Shown in pieces: positions 1 through 10,529 of a stretch of 64,000 nucleotides of DNA (positions are counted from its first letter, which is position 1; every line of letters starts with the position of its first letter). The notes under the pieces are model-generated. The model did not search any database and had not been told where the DNA came from. It was given only the letters and a program-made list of their open reading frames with translations. Made by a program: the position numbers and the translations under genes. The stretch comes from Diplolepis rosae (taxonomy: Eukaryota > Arthropoda > Insecta > Hymenoptera > Diplolepididae), in contig JAPYXD010000466.1 in the NCBI GenBank assembly GCA_030998225.1, positions 1,901,001-1,965,000 on the forward strand, in the 5' to 3' direction.

Positions 1-631
1 TAGGTCTATTTACCGAGGGGGCGTCCAGATAGTGGCGCCAATATCGCTAAAATTCAAACGTACTATATAGTTATGAACCATATAATTCAATCTCATAGGT
101 ATATGAAGGATAATATTAATTTTGAATTATAGTACGCCGCACATACAGTCTATTGCCTCTATTGTCATGACCCACTACCTGCTTTTGCGTTCGACTTCAA
201 ACTGACCGACAAAAATTTGGTTCGATTCGACTTATAGCATATATGCATATATGCAATATTTGCGGACTTCGCACATGTAGGGTTAAAATGTAAGAAGAGT
301 TTTCTACGAACATTTTTCGTTAACCTTGAAGTCATAAAATTTTCGTCTGTCCCGAGGGTTCTATGCATCTAAATTTCATCCTGAACTGAGGTATAAAAGT
401 CCTTTGGTTTATAAAGGTATTGTTTATTGCTTCTATTGTCTTCTTCCGTTGCCTGATCTAGGGATAAAATTCCGTCACTTATAAGAATTTCCTTCCTTAT
501 ATTTCGTCATCACAATTCGTCACAAGTTTGGGTTTGAGACGTCACAAACTTCTATATCATCTGTCTGCGAGGAGCAAATATTCTAGAAGAGACCAGTGTT
601 TTCTTTGCACTGAATATCTCTTTGAGTTAGA
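1..631. other. AT-rich non-coding flank
   Basis: No reading frame with recognisable protein similarity, no RNA gene and no strong repeat structure was seen here. Short open frames exist but have no codon or motif support. Confidence 0.5.
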
Positions 632-736
632 AAACGCGGAAAACGAATAAATCAACTCTGATCTATATACATAATTATTAATAAAATAAAAAACTAATTT
701 CCACTTGAATCAATTCAATCATCAACAACTCAAATA
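632..736 (+). repeat. ~105-bp copy of the head of the 443-bp tandem unit
   Basis: The stretch from 'aaacgcggaaaacgaataaa' to 'caactcaaatag' matches the start of each of the three tandem units at 27904, 28347 and 28790 with scattered substitutions. Only this segment is shared. The RNase H part of those units is absent here, so it is a separate fragment of the same dispersed retroelement. Confidence 0.75.
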
Positions 737-973
737 GTTATTTTTACTGCAGGTAAGGAAAATTGCAATGCAACAAAGAGATTTGACGAAAGGTAGCGCA
801 GTACAAATACTCAATAAAATAAGCATTGAGTACGATTTTGCAGTACCAACGTACACAGTAAAATCGCTTAGAATACAACAGGAACGTATTCTTATTATAT
901 CAGGAATAGAAATTCAATGTATCTCTTCAAAGCATTAACCAATGTATTCTTCTTCCAAAGGTTTGACCTTTCT

Positions 974-1197
974 AACTAATGTACCAACCAGCCTGTGCCT
1001 ACATTCGTATATCAATTGTATTAACAATTTTGTCAATTTCAACTTATAATCATTTTAATAAATTCAATTTGTATTATTTTGATAATCGTTGTGTCTTTCA
1101 TTGACTTATCCTTACCCCTGAGCGAGGATCATTCGATCCTAACTTAAAACGAGGAACCTTCGATCGAGGTAAGTATTTACTCAATTGTAACGTAACA
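974..1197 (+). repeat. LTR-like fragment, copy 1
   Basis: Matches 31075-31304 along its whole length with scattered substitutions and small indels. Shared landmarks are 'caaccagcctgtgcctaca', 'ttcattgacttatcc' and 'aagtatttactcaattg'. Both copies lose similarity right after 'taaca', which fits the ...CA end of a long terminal repeat. No element body is attached, so the retrotransposon family is not fixed; Ty3/gypsy or BEL are both possible. Confidence 0.6.
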
Positions 1198-1453
1198 GAT
1201 CTATAAAATCTTTTAAAATTAAACACCTATGCCCATATACATGTAGTTTTGCTCCGGAATCAATATAAACCAATATAAAACCGCAAAGTAGATTTGACGA
1301 ACCTTGAAGTTGTTTCAAATATTCAGAATTGTCGTTAGTACCCTCTGCTAAAATTTCTGCAATGGTATCGAACTGACAGGTATCGCACACTATATATTTA
1401 CAATTGTTAAGTTCAATAGGTTTTATAAAACTACTACCATTTTTTAAAAGCAT
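1181..1453 (-). pseudogene. Fragment of decayed gene of unknown family (C-terminal part)
   Basis: A 90-codon open frame contains a stretch with a CDTCQFDTIAEIL core preceded by a run of hydrophilic residues. Its strand and order agree with the fragments at 2098-2405 and 2727-3449, so all three are read as parts of one decayed multi-exon gene. I do not recognise a named domain. Tyr/Cys-rich spacing of this kind occurs in transposon-derived insect proteins of unknown function, but that is recall and not a match I can test. It could alternatively be a chance frame in AT-rich DNA; the agreement in strand and order argues against this. Confidence 0.4.
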
Positions 1454-1461
1454 AATTGTAT

Positions 1462-2097
1462 TTTTGGAGCTTGGAAGAGCAGGAATGTTTTGACGAATTT
1501 CAATATCTGGACACCGCTTGAAAACTTTCGAAGGCTTCCTACCTTTTAACTCGCATTTTCTTTTCTTTGATTTCTGTTAATTGAACTTCGAATCAAGCTC
1601 ACGACTTTTATTGAGTAAAAGTTTATCTTTGTTTAATCTATTATGCCAGATTTATTTTTCTTTCAAGATAGAATCAGGTTTTCCAAAATTCTGGGTTAGT
1701 AAAGAATTTTCTTGATCCTTATTTTTGAAATTTATCATAAATTAGATTTTGCATCCAATACAATATTCCTCCTCATTGAAATATCCTCTTCTTGTTCTTC
1801 ATTTCGCTAGTTATCCTTCTCATTTATATCCAAGTCTGATTCTGAATCACAACGTTCTTGAAACCAGTTACAGTCTTTCAGGCCTGTTTTTAGGCCATCT
1901 GGAAGTAATAATTAACAAGAGTCTGTTTCGGCATTCTCACAATTACTAATTGAAATAGAAAGACATTCATTTTGGAGAACAAGTAAACTGCTATGTGCAA
2001 GTATTTTACTTTTGTGGTCAAAGCAACTTGTCAGTTTACTAGCGATGTCATCAACTACTTGATTGGTAACGTCCGGTATATTTGGTAGATTTTTTTC
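1462..2097. other. AT-rich stretch between gene fragments
   Basis: Lies between two fragments of the decayed minus-strand gene. It may be intron or eroded coding sequence, but no convincing frame was found. Confidence 0.35.
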
Positions 2098-2405
2098 TTA
2101 GTCGGTCATACGCATAGGAGCTGTCACGATAGCAGATGCTGTTATTTTTGTTTTCTCAAAGAGTGCTCCGAACCATTCCAACATATTCACGTCTGCGCCA
2201 GGTTCATGATAAACGAAACAGCTGGAGTTTCTCGGCTCAAGATTCAAACCAGTAGACTTCATTTTCTTATATTTTTTAAATCTTCAGATTCCTCATCGGG
2301 TATCAACTTTATTGCTTTGTATTCTTCAGTTACTGTATAATTGAGTAACTTCAGTCTTGCTCTTTCAGCAGGAGACGATAATTTGCTACTGACTGTTCTA
2401 CCATT
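2098..2405 (-). pseudogene. Fragment of decayed gene of unknown family (middle part)
   Basis: Two consecutive minus-strand frames read as one protein-like stretch with a single frameshift near 2262. The first (about 2405-2263) includes SPAERARLKLLNYTV and IPDEESEDL. The second (2262-2098) starts at an ATG and includes NSSCFVYHEPGADVNMLEWF before a TAA stop. Amino-acid composition is protein-like compared with the surrounding AT-rich sequence. It has the same strand and order as the flanking fragments. No domain is recognised and no function is assigned. Confidence 0.4.
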
Positions 2406-2726
2406 TTAATCGGTGAAAACCTTCACAGGATATCATAAGAGCAATACAGCGGATAAGAAATTTTTTTATTGTTTTATTATCTTTTGTAAATCATTTTGAG
2501 CGACATAAACATCTATGAAGTGTGCTACGTCAACTCTGCTAAAAATCGCCCCAGGACGATCTCCACTATTTTTATTCGTTAAAAACAAAAAACATCCTCG
2601 CACATTCAGACAGTAACAACTGACACTGTAATACCATAAAAATGTATCACTATTTCAAAGAAAAATATCACAGTTGAACTTTGTCTAAAGCAATGAATAT
2701 GATAGAACCTATGTCGGGAGTTCTGG

Positions 2727-3449
2727 ATGTAGTTCTTGGTCTCTGCATTCTTGCAGTGATTTACGCAAAACGTCACTACTATACAAAATTGGTGGTTTCA
2801 CATCGTCTAATTGAATTAATTTTTTAGCAATATTTCTTCTGCAGTTGGCAGCTCCAATAATCTTGCATTTTGCATTTCACAGTTGTCCCTGAATATCTTC
2901 GTGAAAAGAAACGTCTCTTGTGTCTTGAAATAAATATACAGAAAACCGCAAATCTTTACCACGAATTGGTTCTTTTTCTGCAATGGCTTGAAATCTATTT
3001 TTACACTCCCTGCTCTTGCACTTTCCAATTATATACAAAAAGGGTTTACTTAGATTCAAAAAAACTATGGCCTTTTTGAGAGTAAATTCACAAGGCATTA
3101 GATACTGCTTCCAAAAACTATCAGTTACAATATCAGACCATACACCTGGTGGTAGAACCAAATATTCTCGGTCATTGTAGGCACGAATGACTGATTTCAT
3201 TTATTGGCATTTGAACATGTAGAGTAGATAAACGTATCATTGCCTACAGTTTCTACAATTACAGTCTTATCATCATCATTGTCATGGATAGGTTCAATAT
3301 TTGGTTCAATGGTATTGCAACTTTCTGTTATATTTCTTCTTATATCTTCAACGCTAATACCCAAATTTTCAAAAACCTTGGTCTCAAGTTCTCTTCTATC
3401 ATTTGATAAATTAATGTAGACGTTGTGGGATGTCCATTTATCGTTTACC
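2727..3449 (-). pseudogene. Decayed gene of unknown family, possibly TE-derived (N-terminal and middle part)
   Basis: Reading minus from about 3449, an open stretch begins right after a splice-acceptor-like 'ttgcttatag'. It includes SNDRRELETKVFENLGISVE and an acidic DNDDD run. It meets a stop at the AATAAATGA junction near 3200 and continues in another frame (3200-2877) with KPFLYIIGKCKSRECKNRFQ, which contains a C-x4-C pair. The same frame runs past one TGA (2877-2879) into about 50 more codons ending near 2727 (SSDVLRKSLQECRDQEL). One frameshift and one internal stop make it a pseudogene. The acceptor-like site suggests an originally spliced gene. I do not recognise the family. Insect and cnidarian genomes carry transposon-linked proteins of this general look, but that is a weak recollection. 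Confidence 0.5.
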
Positions 3450-4286
3450 TATAAGCAAAATTGTATTAACTTTCATTCTCGCAACAGTAAAGTTTATTTA
3501 ACCTTTTATTATGAAAATGAAGTCGCTTAGTCAATAGTTGAAACAGGTGAACCTATAATTTTCGAAGATAGTGCCTGTGCAAAAAAAGGGTTTGAATATG
3601 AGAAAAAAGGCTAAAATATTTCACGTCTAATGATAAAAAAAACAAACGATTTAGTCGAAAATTGACCAAGTAATAGCAATTTATATTTTGAAAAACACTG
3701 ATATAAAAATTAAGACACTTCAACAATAACTAAAATTACGGGTGAACCTGTAATTGACGAAGGTAGTGTATATACTGTAATTGTCATGTAAAAGACGTCA
3801 CGTATTATACATAAAATTTCCTTCGAGAGAAATATTTTCCAGTTTTTCAATGTCGTCTTATACCCGAGAAACCCTCCTGTGTAATTTCGTTTTTAAATTT
3901 AGACATGATTGATGTATTGTTTTAATATTCAAACCCTCTATTTTTTAAAATCAAATCTTATGTTTTATCATATCTTGAAATAAAATATTCTTCACATCAT
4001 TCTGTAATCGAAGCAGTTAATTATCAAAGAAAAAAAAATTGAAATTGATATTTTGTTTTAAAAATTTAAACATTTTTTTACTTAAAATTCCACTAGACAA
4101 TTATTTTTCAAGTGTTTAAATCATCCTTAAACTTTCAAAGAAATATTTAGATATTCATTTTGGATTAATGTTTTCAAAAATATCTAAAAAAGATGGGTAA
4201 CATCTTAAATGATATATTCTGTCATTTTGAATTTTTCGTCTGCTTCGCGCCTCCTTCACACAAAGTCGAGAGAAACATAATTGCGG
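3450..4286. other. AT-rich non-coding spacer
   Basis: Low-complexity A/T runs; no coding frame or repeat partner was identified within the window. Confidence 0.5.
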
Positions 4287-4461
4287 ATTCTGTAATATTT
4301 ATTTTGGCTTGGGGTCAGCTTAGTTTCTAATTATGTATGTCATAGAGGACTTAAACATTAGGAAGGCAAACGTTTCGGCCATAGATGGGGGCCCTCTTCA
4401 GTGCCAATTAGCTTAATTGTAACCTTTAAATATTTATGAACTAATACATGCAATTAAAAAA
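4287..4461 (-). repeat. PLE1 terminal repeat (pLTR), inverted 5' copy
   Basis: Nearly identical to the reverse complement of 8426-8601, from 'attctgtaatatttatttt' to 'catgcaattaaaaaa'. Orientation is opposite to the endonuclease ORF that begins 36 bp downstream, whereas the 3' copy has the ORF's orientation. Confidence 0.85.
4364..4406 (-). ncRNA. Hammerhead-ribozyme-like motif in PLE1 left pLTR
   Basis: Read on the minus strand: GGCA, then CTGAAGA (consensus CTGATGA), a stem-II candidate with GGCC on both sides of a short loop, then GAAAC, GTTT and GCC. The first GGC can pair with the last GCC as stem I. Hammerhead motifs in PLE terminal repeats are established knowledge. The CTGAAGA core deviates from consensus at one position, so activity is doubtful. 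Confidence 0.5.
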
Positions 4462-4496
4462 CCCCCTTAGATATAAAAAAAAGTGTAATTAACAAC

Positions 4497-5174
4497 TTGG
4501 TTGACAGAGCAATTTTACTTTCAGACAAGAAATTTCAAAAAAACAACCTTAAATTAATTACAGATACACTAGATGAAAATGACTACCCACCTTGTTTCAC
4601 ACAAGACATTATTAACCAGAGACTTCTTACCCTTGAACAAAAAACACGATTAGGCAACAATCATATCGACATAAACGCGGAAATCAAACCTTTCATTAGC
4701 ATTCCTTATATCGAAGGTCTGTCAGAAAAAATATCGGGAATCCTACACAGCTACAACTTGAAAACCGCGTATAAAAATCAAAAAAATCTAAAAATGATAT
4801 TCAAGCCAACCAAAGATAAAATTCCTAAAGAACTATCGTCCAACATCGTCTACAGCGTTCCTTGCAAAGGGAATGATTGCAAAGCCGTCTATATAGGTCA
4901 AACTAAAAGGTTCCTTAAAAACAGGTTAAAAGAACATAAAAACAACATTAGAGAAAGCCCTAATAAACAAAATGCACTAACTAAACATACAATTGAGAAA
5001 GACCATTTCTTCGATTTTGACAGAACAAAAATCCTAGCTAACGAAATAAACTATAAAAAAAGATTACTGTTGGAAATGTGTCACATTGCAGGTACGGACG
5101 ATGCAGTGAATCTTAGAACTGACATAGAAAACCTTTCTAAGATTTACAACCCTATACTTAAAAAAGGGTCATAA
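4497..5174 (+). CDS. PLE C-terminal region with GIY-YIG endonuclease
   Basis: About 225 codons are open from a TTG at 4497; no ATG precedes it, as expected for a 5'-truncated element. The first ~30 residues (VDRAILLSDKKF...) match the PLE linker that follows the reverse transcriptase; PLE2 has the equivalent IDRAILLSHESF. From about residue 115 comes the GIY-YIG nuclease core: NIVYSVPCKGNDC, then AVYIGQTKRFLKNRLKEH, giving the two Tyr-containing strands, the Arg of the helix and the downstream EH. PLE endonucleases nick target DNA to prime reverse transcription and carry the extra Cys pair seen here. The frame is open to its TAA with no stop or shift, unlike PLE2, but without an RT it cannot drive its own transposition. 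The minisatellite starts about 65 bp after the stop. Confidence 0.8.
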   Translation: MVDRAILLSDKKFQKNNLKLITDTLDENDYPPCFTQDIINQRLLTLEQKTRLGNNHIDINAEIKPFISIPYIEGLSEKISGILHSYNLKTAYKNQKNLKMIFKPTKDKIPKELSSNIVYSVPCKGNDCKAVYIGQTKRFLKNRLKEHKNNIRESPNKQNALTKHTIEKDHFFDFDRTKILANEINYKKRLLLEMCHIAGTDDAVNLRTDIENLSKIYNPILKKGS

Positions 5175-5239
5175 AAAATCTGACCTGAGAAATTGGGACT
5201 CCACCATGTATTTCAGTGGTCCCTTCAGGTTTTATGATC

Positions 5240-8200
5240 GCACATCTGGCCACTTTATCTGGGCCAGATTTTGTTGAAACTCACGCATTACTTGGCTACC
5301 TTATTTAGGTCAGAGTCCGGAAATCTCGTGTATTAGTTGGCCACTTTACTTTAAGTCAGAGTCCGGAAATCTCGCGTATTAGTTGGCCACTTTATAACAA
5401 TTCTTATACTCCTAAGAATTCGCGCATTACTTGGCCACCTTACTCAATGTCAGAGTCCGGAAATCTCGCGTATTACTTGGCGACTTTATAACAATTCTCT
5501 TACTCCTAAGAATTCGCGCATTACTTGCCCACCTTACTTTAATTCAGAGTCCGGAAATCTCGCGTATTACTTGACGTCTTATGTATTTATATCAGTCCTG
5601 TGGTCCATTGAACTCGCGCATTACTTGGCCACCTTACTTTAAGTCAGAGTCCGGAAATCTCGTGTATTAGTTGGCCACTTCATAACAATTCTTATACTCC
5701 TAAGAATTCGCGCATTACTTGGCCACTCTTTTCAAGACAGACTTCGTTTATCTCGCGTATTACTTGGCTACTTATAAAAATTCTTATACTCCTAAGAACT
5801 CGCGCATTACTTGGCCACCTTACTTAAAGTCAGAGTCCGGAAATCTCGCGTATTACTTGGCCACTTTATAAAAATTCTTACACCCCTAGGAATTCGCGCA
5901 TTACTTGGCCACCTTACTTTAAGTCAGAGTTCGGAAATCTCGCGTATTAGTTGGCGACTTTATAACAATTTTCTTACTCCTAAGAATTCGCGCATTACTT
6001 GGCCACTCTTTTCAAGACAGACTTCGTTTAACTCGCGTATTACTTGGCCACTTATAAAAATTCTTATACTCCTAAGAACTCGCGCATTACTTGGCCACTT
6101 TACTTTAAGTCAGAGTCCGGAAATCTCGCATATTAGTTGTCCACTACATAACAATTCTTATACTCCTAAGAATTCGCGCATTACTTGGCCACCTTACTTT
6201 AAGTCAGAGTTCGGAAATCTCGCGTATTAGTTGGCGACTTTATAACAATTCTCTTACTCCTAAGAATTCGCGCATTACTTGGCCACTCTTTTCAAGACAG
6301 ACTTCGTTTAACTCGCGTATTACTTGGCCACTTATAAAAATTCTTATACTCCTAAGAACTCGCGCATTACTTGGCCACCTTACTTTAAGTCAGAGTCCGG
6401 AAATCTCGCGTATTAGTTGACCACTTTATAACAATTCTTATACTCCTAAGAATTCGCGCATTACTTGGCCACCTTACTTTATGTCAGAGTCCGGAAATCT
6501 CGCGTATTACTTGGCGACTTTATAACAATTCTCTTACTCCTAAGAATTCGCGCATTACTTGCCCACCTTACTTTAATTCAGAGTCCGGAAATCTCGCGTA
6601 TTAGTTGACCACTTTATAACAATTCTTATACTCCTAAGAATTCGCGCATTACTTGGCCACCTTACTTTAAGTCAGAGTCCGGAAATCTCGCGTATTACTT
6701 GGCGACTTTATAACAATTCTCTTACTCCTAAGAATTCGCGCATTACTTGACCACTCTTTTCAAGACAGACTTCGTTTAACCCGCGTACACTGAGAAAACA
6801 GTTTTGTCAAATCAACAAAAATATTTTGTTAGTATTTAGCTAACAAAATTCCTTTGTTGTGCCAACAAAACATTTTGCTATATCAATCAAATTTTGTTAC
6901 TTAAACAAAATGTTTTGTTGGGACAACAAAATATTTAATCAGGACAACAAAAAAAGTTTTGTGGGATACATTTTTTTCTCAGTGTATTACTTGGCTACTT
7001 ATAAAAATTCTTATACTCCTAAGAACTCGCGCATTACTTGGCCACTTTACTTTAAGTCAGAGATAGAAAATCTCGCGTATTAGTTGGCCACTTTATAACA
7101 ATTCTTATACTCCTAAGAATTCGCGCATTACTTGGCCACTCTTTTCAGGACAGGCTTCGTCTAACTCGCGTATTACGAGGCCACTTATGTATTTATATCA
7201 GTCATGAGGTCCATTGAACTCGCGCATTACTTGATCACCTTACTTTAAGTCAGAGTTCGGAAATCTCGCGTATTAGTTGGCGACTTTATAACAATTCTCT
7301 TACTCCTAAGAATTCGCGCATTACTTGGCCACTCTTTTCAAGACAGACTTCGTTTAACTCGCGTATTACTTGGCCACTTTAGAAATTTCTTATACTCCTA
7401 AGAATTCGCGCATTACTTGGCCACCTTATTTAAAGTCAGAGTCCGGAAATCTCGCGTATTACTTGGCCACTTTAGAAAAATTTTTATACTCCTATGAATT
7501 CGCGTATTACTTGGCCACCATACTTAAAGTCAGAGTCCGGAAATCTCGCGTATTATTTGACCTCTTATGTATTTATATCAGTCCTGTGGTCCATTGAACT
7601 CGCGCATTACTTGGCCACCTTACTTTAAGTCAGAGTCCGGAAATCTCGTGTATTAGTTGGCCACTTCATAACAATTCTTATACTCCTAAGAATTCGCGCA
7701 TTACTTGGCCACTCTTTTCAAGACAGACTTCGTTTAACTCGCGTATTACTTGGCCACTTTAGAAAAATTCTTATACTCCTATGAATTCGCGTATTACTTG
7801 GCCACCTTACTTAAAGTCAGAGTCCGGAAATCTCGCGTATTACTTGACGTCTTATGTATTTATATCAGTCCTGTGGTCCATTGAACTCGCGCATTACTTG
7901 GCCACCTTACTTTAAGTCAGAGTCCGGAAATCTCGTGTATTAGTTGGCCACTTCATAACAATTCTTATACTCCTAAGAATTCGCGCATTACTTGGCCACT
8001 CTTTTCAAGACAGACTTAGTTTATCTCGCGTATTACTTGGCTACTTATAAAAATTCTTATACTCCTAAGAACTCGCGCATTACTTGGCCACCTTACTTAA
8101 AGTCAGAGTCCGGAAATCTCGCGTATTACTTGGCCACCTTACTTTAAGTCAGAGTTCGGAAATCTCGCGTATTAGTTGGCGACTTTATAACAATTTTCTT

Positions 8201-8364
8201 ACTCCTAAGAATTCGCGCATTACTTGGCCACTCTTTTCAAGACAGACAGACTTCGTTTAACTCGCGTATTACTTGGCCACTTATAAAAATTCTTATACTC
8301 CTAAGAACTCGCCCATTACTTGGCCACTTTACTTTAAGCCAGAGTCCGGAAATCTCGCGTATTA
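5240..8364 (+). repeat. Modular minisatellite with ~46-48-bp modules
   Basis: About 65 modules each open with a conserved ~19-bp block of the form 'tcgcgYattaSttggccac' and continue with one of a few recurring ~25-35-bp bodies: 'cttactttaagtcagag...' (A), 'tttataacaattcttatac...' (B), 'tcttttcaagacagacttcg' (C), and the rarer 'tatttatatcagtcctgtgg' (D). A and B alternate most often, giving a ~95-bp dimer, with C and D substituting at intervals. Several open frames in the array (for example 5811-6230) are by-products of the repeat. The array sits inside PLE1 and is interrupted by a MITE at 6788-6984. Confidence 0.9.
6788..6984. mobile_element. 197-bp MITE with TA target duplication
   Basis: Ends in inverted repeats: CACTGAGAAAA at the left, TTTTCTCAGTG at the right. 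It is flanked by TA on both sides (6786-6787 and 6985-6986). Removing it plus one TA restores the minisatellite motif 'cgcgtattacttgg' exactly. The interior is filled with ACAAAA/TTTTGT motifs in both orientations and has no coding capacity. TA duplication fits the Tc1/mariner superfamily, but the termini do not let me name a family. Confidence 0.85.
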
Positions 8365-8425
8365 TCATGTTTACTCTATTTTTAATTAATAAGCAAAAAG
8401 AAAAAAAACCAAAAAAATACCATAT

Positions 8426-8601
8426 ATTTTTTAATTGCATGTATTAGTTAATAAATATTTAAAGGTTACAATTAAGCTAATTGGCACTAAAGAGGGCCCC
8501 CATCTGTGGCCGAAACGTTTGCCTTCCTAATTTTTATGTCCTCTATGACATAAATAATTAGAAACTAAGCTGACCCCAAGCCAAAATAAATATTACAGAA
8601 T
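8426..8601 (+). repeat. PLE1 terminal repeat (pLTR), 3' copy
   Basis: Reverse-complement partner of 4287-4461, in the same orientation as the endonuclease ORF. About 60 bp of A-rich sequence separates it from the end of the minisatellite. Confidence 0.85.
8482..8524 (+). ncRNA. Hammerhead-ribozyme-like motif in PLE1 right pLTR
   Basis: GGCA, CTAAAGA, GGGCC...GGCC, GAAAC, GTTT, GCC in the ORF's orientation. The core CTGATGA is degraded at two positions, so this copy is probably inactive. It is the counterpart of 4364-4406. Confidence 0.4.
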
Positions 8602-8789
8602 TATAACTGTGGGTCAATGTAACAAGGAACATGTACGGAAACATGTCACGATATAATTGTGGATCTTGGCTCAACAGCCGACAGCGTGAAATCGAAGCGA
8701 AGAAGTGGTGACACACCGTCACGCCGTGTTTGCTTGTGTAAAATTCGACACGGGTCACAGTACTATTAACTATCAGTACTCGAAATATT

Positions 8790-8932
8790 TGAATACCTCA
8801 CCTAATGAACGAATGCACGTTTATTAGTATCATGTTAATTAAAGTAGGGCTCTAGGACCCACAAGTAATAATATTTCTGAAATATTAATATTTAGAACAA
8901 TTTTGAATACCAAACAACCAAAAAAGGCTTTG
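8790..8932 (+). repeat. ~140-bp dispersed repeat, copy 1
   Basis: Aligns with 10530-10670 in the same orientation, sharing 'tatttgaatacc', 'ttagtatcatgttaa' and 'tctgaaatattaatattta' with substitutions between. No coding content; family unknown. Confidence 0.65.
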
Positions 8933-10529
8933 TAAAGATATTTCAGATAAGGTTTTGTTCACAGTACGAATTTATACGTTCCTTTGGAAATATTTGGATT
9001 GAAATCACTTTCTTCGATTACTTCCATTTCGAAAATTGAATAAAATGTCTGTCAAAACCCACTGATTGTCTTTTTTTTCGTAAACAAGACAAAAAACAAT
9101 CTACGTCGATCGAGTTGAGACAAAGTAGAATGGAACAAATATGATAATTTGCAGTTACAATAAAAGGCAACATGCCCTTTTTTGAATGGAAAATAGAAAT
9201 CTGCTTCTTTACACTCTCATGTAGGATAGATCTCAGATAGATTTCAGTTAAATCAAAATAGAATTAACGTTTTCAGTTGAGTCAAAAGGGAACGGAGATT
9301 TTCAGTTAGGACAGTTTGTTCACTTGTTTGTTGGCGTCAAATTTTTTTCATAGATTCGGCTTACTTAATGCGCGACAAGGCGTTAAGGTGGCTCGATCGT
9401 TTTTGAAAAAAATTACAGATTGCCCTGAAACTTAGAGATTATCTTAATAAAATATGCTAGACTCATTTGGGAAAAGAAATACCGTGGTTGACGATGTCAA
9501 TGCCGAAAAAATCGCTACCGAAAAAATGTCAGTTTAACACGTAGTCTTATGGGATTCCTCATCAAAATCGGCGAAACTCCGGAACAAAACACAAGTCCCC
9601 ATAAATCAAATATATAATAGTACTTTTGATTTCGAGGAATCTATTAGTATTATAAAAACAAAGGGTTGACGACTTCAATTAAGAGAAAATTGCGAGAAAT
9701 GTACAGAATATAAAAAACCGCCTCGAGGTGAAACTAATAAATTTTTACTATCACTTTTTTCAGGGGACATTTCTGTGATTTCTTACCCTACTACTCAGAT
9801 GTAACTATAATACATATGATTATTAAAAAGATAAGTAGCAATGAGCATTCATGTAACACGTGCCCCCACGGTGCCCCTCACTTCATACGACACCAAACGC
9901 TCAAGCCACCTTAAAAGTGCCCACGCACGGATTATCCCCGAACCTTTCAAACTGTAAAGACGATTTTCCCGAAACTATGTTTTTGCAATTTGTGGGTGAG
10001 ATAAAAAAGAATCTACTAAGCAGATCAAGTGAAAATTTTAAGTGAATTATCTACAAAGATTACTCAAAGTACCCACGTAGCGGTTTTTTGAAATCTCGAT
10101 TTTTTACACCTCATAACATCACGAAAAAATGCATGAAAACAATTAATTTTCGAGAAAAAGACCGCCATTTTATTAATTTTCGAAATTTTGACAAAATCTT
10201 AGGTGGGTACCTCGATCTTTCAACAACAAATAAAGAGATTTGTTTCTTCCGTGTTTTAGACGACTGGTTCAAGCGGAATCTTGCCTACATTTTCATCATC
10301 ACTTTTTGAGCAGGCCACTTACAACGCCCTGAGTAAATATTGGGCTTCAAATTACACTTTTAAAAAAATGACACAGTAAAATAGAAAAATAAAACTTCAA
10401 AATAACGTATGATTCGTTAAAAAATTTTACGTAGTTCACTAAAAAAAAAATTCCTGAAAAAGCTCTCGAAGTACCGCCGGCACACAGGTGGACTCCCTTA
10501 ACAGTCCTGTTACCTGTAAATACTTTAGG
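8933..10529. other. AT-rich non-coding stretch
   Basis: No protein-like frame or RNA gene was recognised. It is enclosed by the two ~140-bp direct repeats, but nothing between them identifies an element. Confidence 0.45.

Larger units (their letters stand above)
4287..8601 (+). mobile_element. Penelope-like retroelement (PLE1), 5'-truncated, with inverted terminal repeats
   Basis: Bounded by ~175-bp terminal repeats in opposite orientation (4287-4461 and 8426-8601), each with a hammerhead-like core. Between them lie a GIY-YIG endonuclease ORF (4497-5174) and a 3.1-kb minisatellite (5240-8364). PLEs are known to carry terminal repeats (pLTRs) in direct or inverted orientation and are often 5'-truncated. 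That fits the absence of any reverse transcriptase here: coding starts directly in the linker before the endonuclease. I found no clear target-site duplication. The minisatellite may belong to the element's 3' UTR or may have expanded after insertion. Confidence 0.75.

Noticed and set aside
5811..7597. Open frames of 74-139 codons inside the minisatellite
   Set aside because: Entirely composed of repeat modules; no protein-like domain.
5240..8364. CRISPR-like array (constant ~19-bp block separated by ~27-bp bodies)
   Set aside because: The bodies fall into only a few recurring types, blocks vary, the context is a eukaryotic PLE, and no cas-like gene is present. It is a modular minisatellite.
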